Below are positions 20,529 through 21,876 of a stretch of 21,876 nt of DNA, one piece after another. Each line of letters opens with the position of its first letter. Position 1 is the stretch's first letter. The notes under the pieces were generated by a model. The model saw only the letters and a list, made by a program, of their open reading frames with translations. It had not been told where the DNA came from and made no database searches. The translations under genes were made by a program, and so were the position numbers. Location: NCBI GenBank assembly GCA_900550385.1, contig URRZ01000027.1:1-21876 (forward strand), given 5' to 3'. This DNA is from an uncultured Coriobacteriaceae bacterium (GTDB taxonomy: Bacteria > Actinomycetota > Coriobacteriia > Coriobacteriales > Eggerthellaceae).

Positions 20529-21796
20529 GCAATGCCGTATACGTTTGGCGCGAGTTCCATGGCGAAGTGCAGCCTGTGGGAACCCTTTCCCTCCATCAAG
20601 GAAGGATTGTCTTCTCCTATGATCCGGCTTATAAAGGATCCCCTATCTCGAATTCCCTTCCGAAAGACGCCGGGCCTGTTTCGGCAGCGGCAACGGAGAC
20701 GTTCTTCTCCTCCCTCCTTCCCGAAGGGTCGGTGCGCAAGGAGCTTGAACATATGTTCCGCGCGGAGAAGAACGATTTCGTCACCTACCTTGAGCATTTG
20801 AACGACGAGTCGATCGGTGCCCTTCTCTTTTCCGTGGGTGACAATACCCCTTATGAGAATCCTCGATACGAGCGAGTGGAGGAATCGTTCTTCGACAAGC
20901 TTGCCAGCCGTTCGCTGGAGACGGCGGTTCTGACCGCGGAGCAAACCAGGCTGTCCCTTGCCGGCGCGATGGCGAAGGTCGGCTTGTATCGGGACGGGGA
21001 AGACGGCGGATGGTTCTACCCGCTTGGCGCGGCGCCGTCGACCCATATCGTCAAAGCGGCCGATGGCGAGCGCTTTCCCCTTGAAACGGTGAACGAAGCG
21101 CTTTGCCTGGGGGCGGCGAAGCGCTGCGGATTCCCCGTAGCCGATTGCGAGCTCATTCCCGTCGAGTCGGGCGAGCCGTTGATATCCGTTAGGCGCTTCG
21201 ATCGTATTCTCAAAGAAGGCTCTCGCACGATCGATGGGATGCGCGCTCCGATCCGCCTCCATCAGGAAGATATGAGCCAAGCGACGGCGATTCCCTTGAA
21301 GTACGAGCCAACCGATGGCGGCTACCTGTCCTTGATCACGAGGACGGTGCGACGCGCATGCGCGAATTCGTTTGGGGAAGCAAGCCTTGTGATGGAATAC
21401 ACCATGTTCGATTACCTTGTCGGCAATTGCGACAACCATTTGAAGAACTACTCTCTCCTTTTCAGCGAAGATTGGAAGACATGTGAGGCCGCCCCTCTCT
21501 ATGACGTGGTGAGCACCGTCGTGTATCCGGCTGTCTACAAGGAGATGGGCGTCTCTTTCGGTGGAAGCAGGCGCATCGACGAGGTGACGAGGGAATTGTT
21601 CGCAAGGAGCCTGTCGGTTTGCGGCATCCCCGAGGATCTGGGCTTCGGGAACTTCCGCGAGCTCGCCAAGGCTGTGCCGAACGCCATCGAAGAGGAAGCT
21701 GCCGCGTTGGAGAAGAAAGGCTTCCCCCAAGCTCTCACGCTGGTGGAACCTTTGCTGGATGGCGTCGCGGAGCGATCGCGGAAGGTGATCGGCTGA
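20525..21796 (+). CDS. hipA: HipA-like serine/threonine kinase toxin
   Basis: Encodes a 423-aa HipA-family kinase. In E. coli HipA phosphorylates glutamyl-tRNA synthetase and induces persistence; targets of other HipA kinases differ. The N-terminal subdomain (VYVWREFHGEVQPVGTLSL through ESIGALLFSV) and the kinase core are both present. Visible sites are the Ser-rich P-loop-like loop RLSLAGAMAKVGL with Ser144 as possible autophosphorylation residue, the ATP-site lysine Lys177 in STHIVK, the catalytic motif GNCDNHLKNYS with Asp303 and Asn308, and the metal-binding Asp327 in PLYDVVS. All residues needed for activity appear intact, so it is probably functional and needs HipB for control. Length is close to the 440 aa of the E. 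coli protein. The hipB overlap gives the start. No ribosomal, tRNA or further toxin gene follows before the window ends. Confidence 0.93.
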   Translation: MSNAVYVWREFHGEVQPVGTLSLHQGRIVFSYDPAYKGSPISNSLPKDAGPVSAAATETFFSSLLPEGSVRKELEHMFRAEKNDFVTYLEHLNDESIGALLFSVGDNTPYENPRYERVEESFFDKLASRSLETAVLTAEQTRLSLAGAMAKVGLYRDGEDGGWFYPLGAAPSTHIVKAADGERFPLETVNEALCLGAAKRCGFPVADCELIPVESGEPLISVRRFDRILKEGSRTIDGMRAPIRLHQEDMSQATAIPLKYEPTDGGYLSLITRTVRRACANSFGEASLVMEYTMFDYLVGNCDNHLKNYSLLFSEDWKTCEAAPLYDVVSTVVYPAVYKEMGVSFGGSRRIDEVTRELFARSLSVCGIPEDLGFGNFRELAKAVPNAIEEEAAALEKKGFPQALTLVEPLLDGVAERSRKVIG

Positions 21797-21876
21797 TCCG
21801 AAAAAAGGGCTCTTCGGTGGTTTCTGTGGGAGAGATTCCGGCATAGGCCCAGCTCAGCGGGCGAAAACAACGATCT

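Noticed and set aside
21798..21862. Terminator after hipA
   Set aside because: CCGAA/TTCGG and GCCC/GGGC pairs are short and lack a U tract; a real terminator may lie beyond the window.

Overview
The window reads as a high-GC Gram-positive chromosome, most likely an actinobacterium of the class Coriobacteriia (Eggerthella/Gordonibacter/Slackia-like). The evidence is strong GC bias at third codon positions, adjacent gyrB-gyrA, a perfect parS site just after gyrA, a TypA + parvulin lipoprotein + TraX gene set, and multicopy-looking spacer repeats. The class assignment is inference from gene content and style; no database search was run. Adjacent gyrBA, parS, rpsF-ssb-rpsR-rplI and dnaB suggest an origin-proximal region, although no oriC or DnaA-box cluster is visible.

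Layout. (1) 1-4230: the 3' part of gyrB and complete gyrA, closed by a hairpin terminator. (2) 4231-5360: a parS centromere, a bifunctional-nuclease gene on the minus strand, then tRNA-Ile(GAU) and tRNA-Ala(UGC), each followed by a strong hairpin. (3) 5305-5995: a non-coding repeat region holding a 164-bp-period tandem duplication with a decayed tRNA-Ala 3' end, two oppositely oriented copies of a ~70-bp hairpin element, and four 23-bp tandem units that run into the 3' end of traX. (4) 5970-8432: traX (minus), a CPBP membrane protease and a membrane-anchored J-domain protein. (5) 8521-11850: typA (bipA) and a parvulin foldase lipoprotein, separated by a 306-bp spacer containing a long, probably structured hairpin. 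(6) 11911-12322: tRNA-Ser(GGA) and tRNA-Ser(CGA) with terminators. (7) 12488-13027: an unrecognised acidic protein. (8) 13267-16496: rpsF-ssb-rpsR-rplI followed, across a hairpin that abuts the ribosome binding site, by dnaB. (9) 16549-20093: a YhaO/SbcD-like nuclease and a YhaN/SbcC-like membrane ATPase overlapping by 4 bp. (10) 20154-21796: a hipBA toxin-antitoxin operon headed by three operator-like inverted repeats spaced exactly 39 bp apart, the middle one a 19-bp perfect palindrome arm pair.

Together the recognised genes cover replication and chromosome topology (gyrBA, dnaB, ssb, parS), translation (tRNAs, S6, S18, L9, TypA), envelope folding and proteolysis (foldase, CPBP), DNA repair (YhaO/YhaN pair) and a persistence-type kinase module. 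The least ordinary parts are the repeat-rich spacer at 5305-5995, the structured spacer at 10418-10473 and the hipBA control region at 20154-20246.
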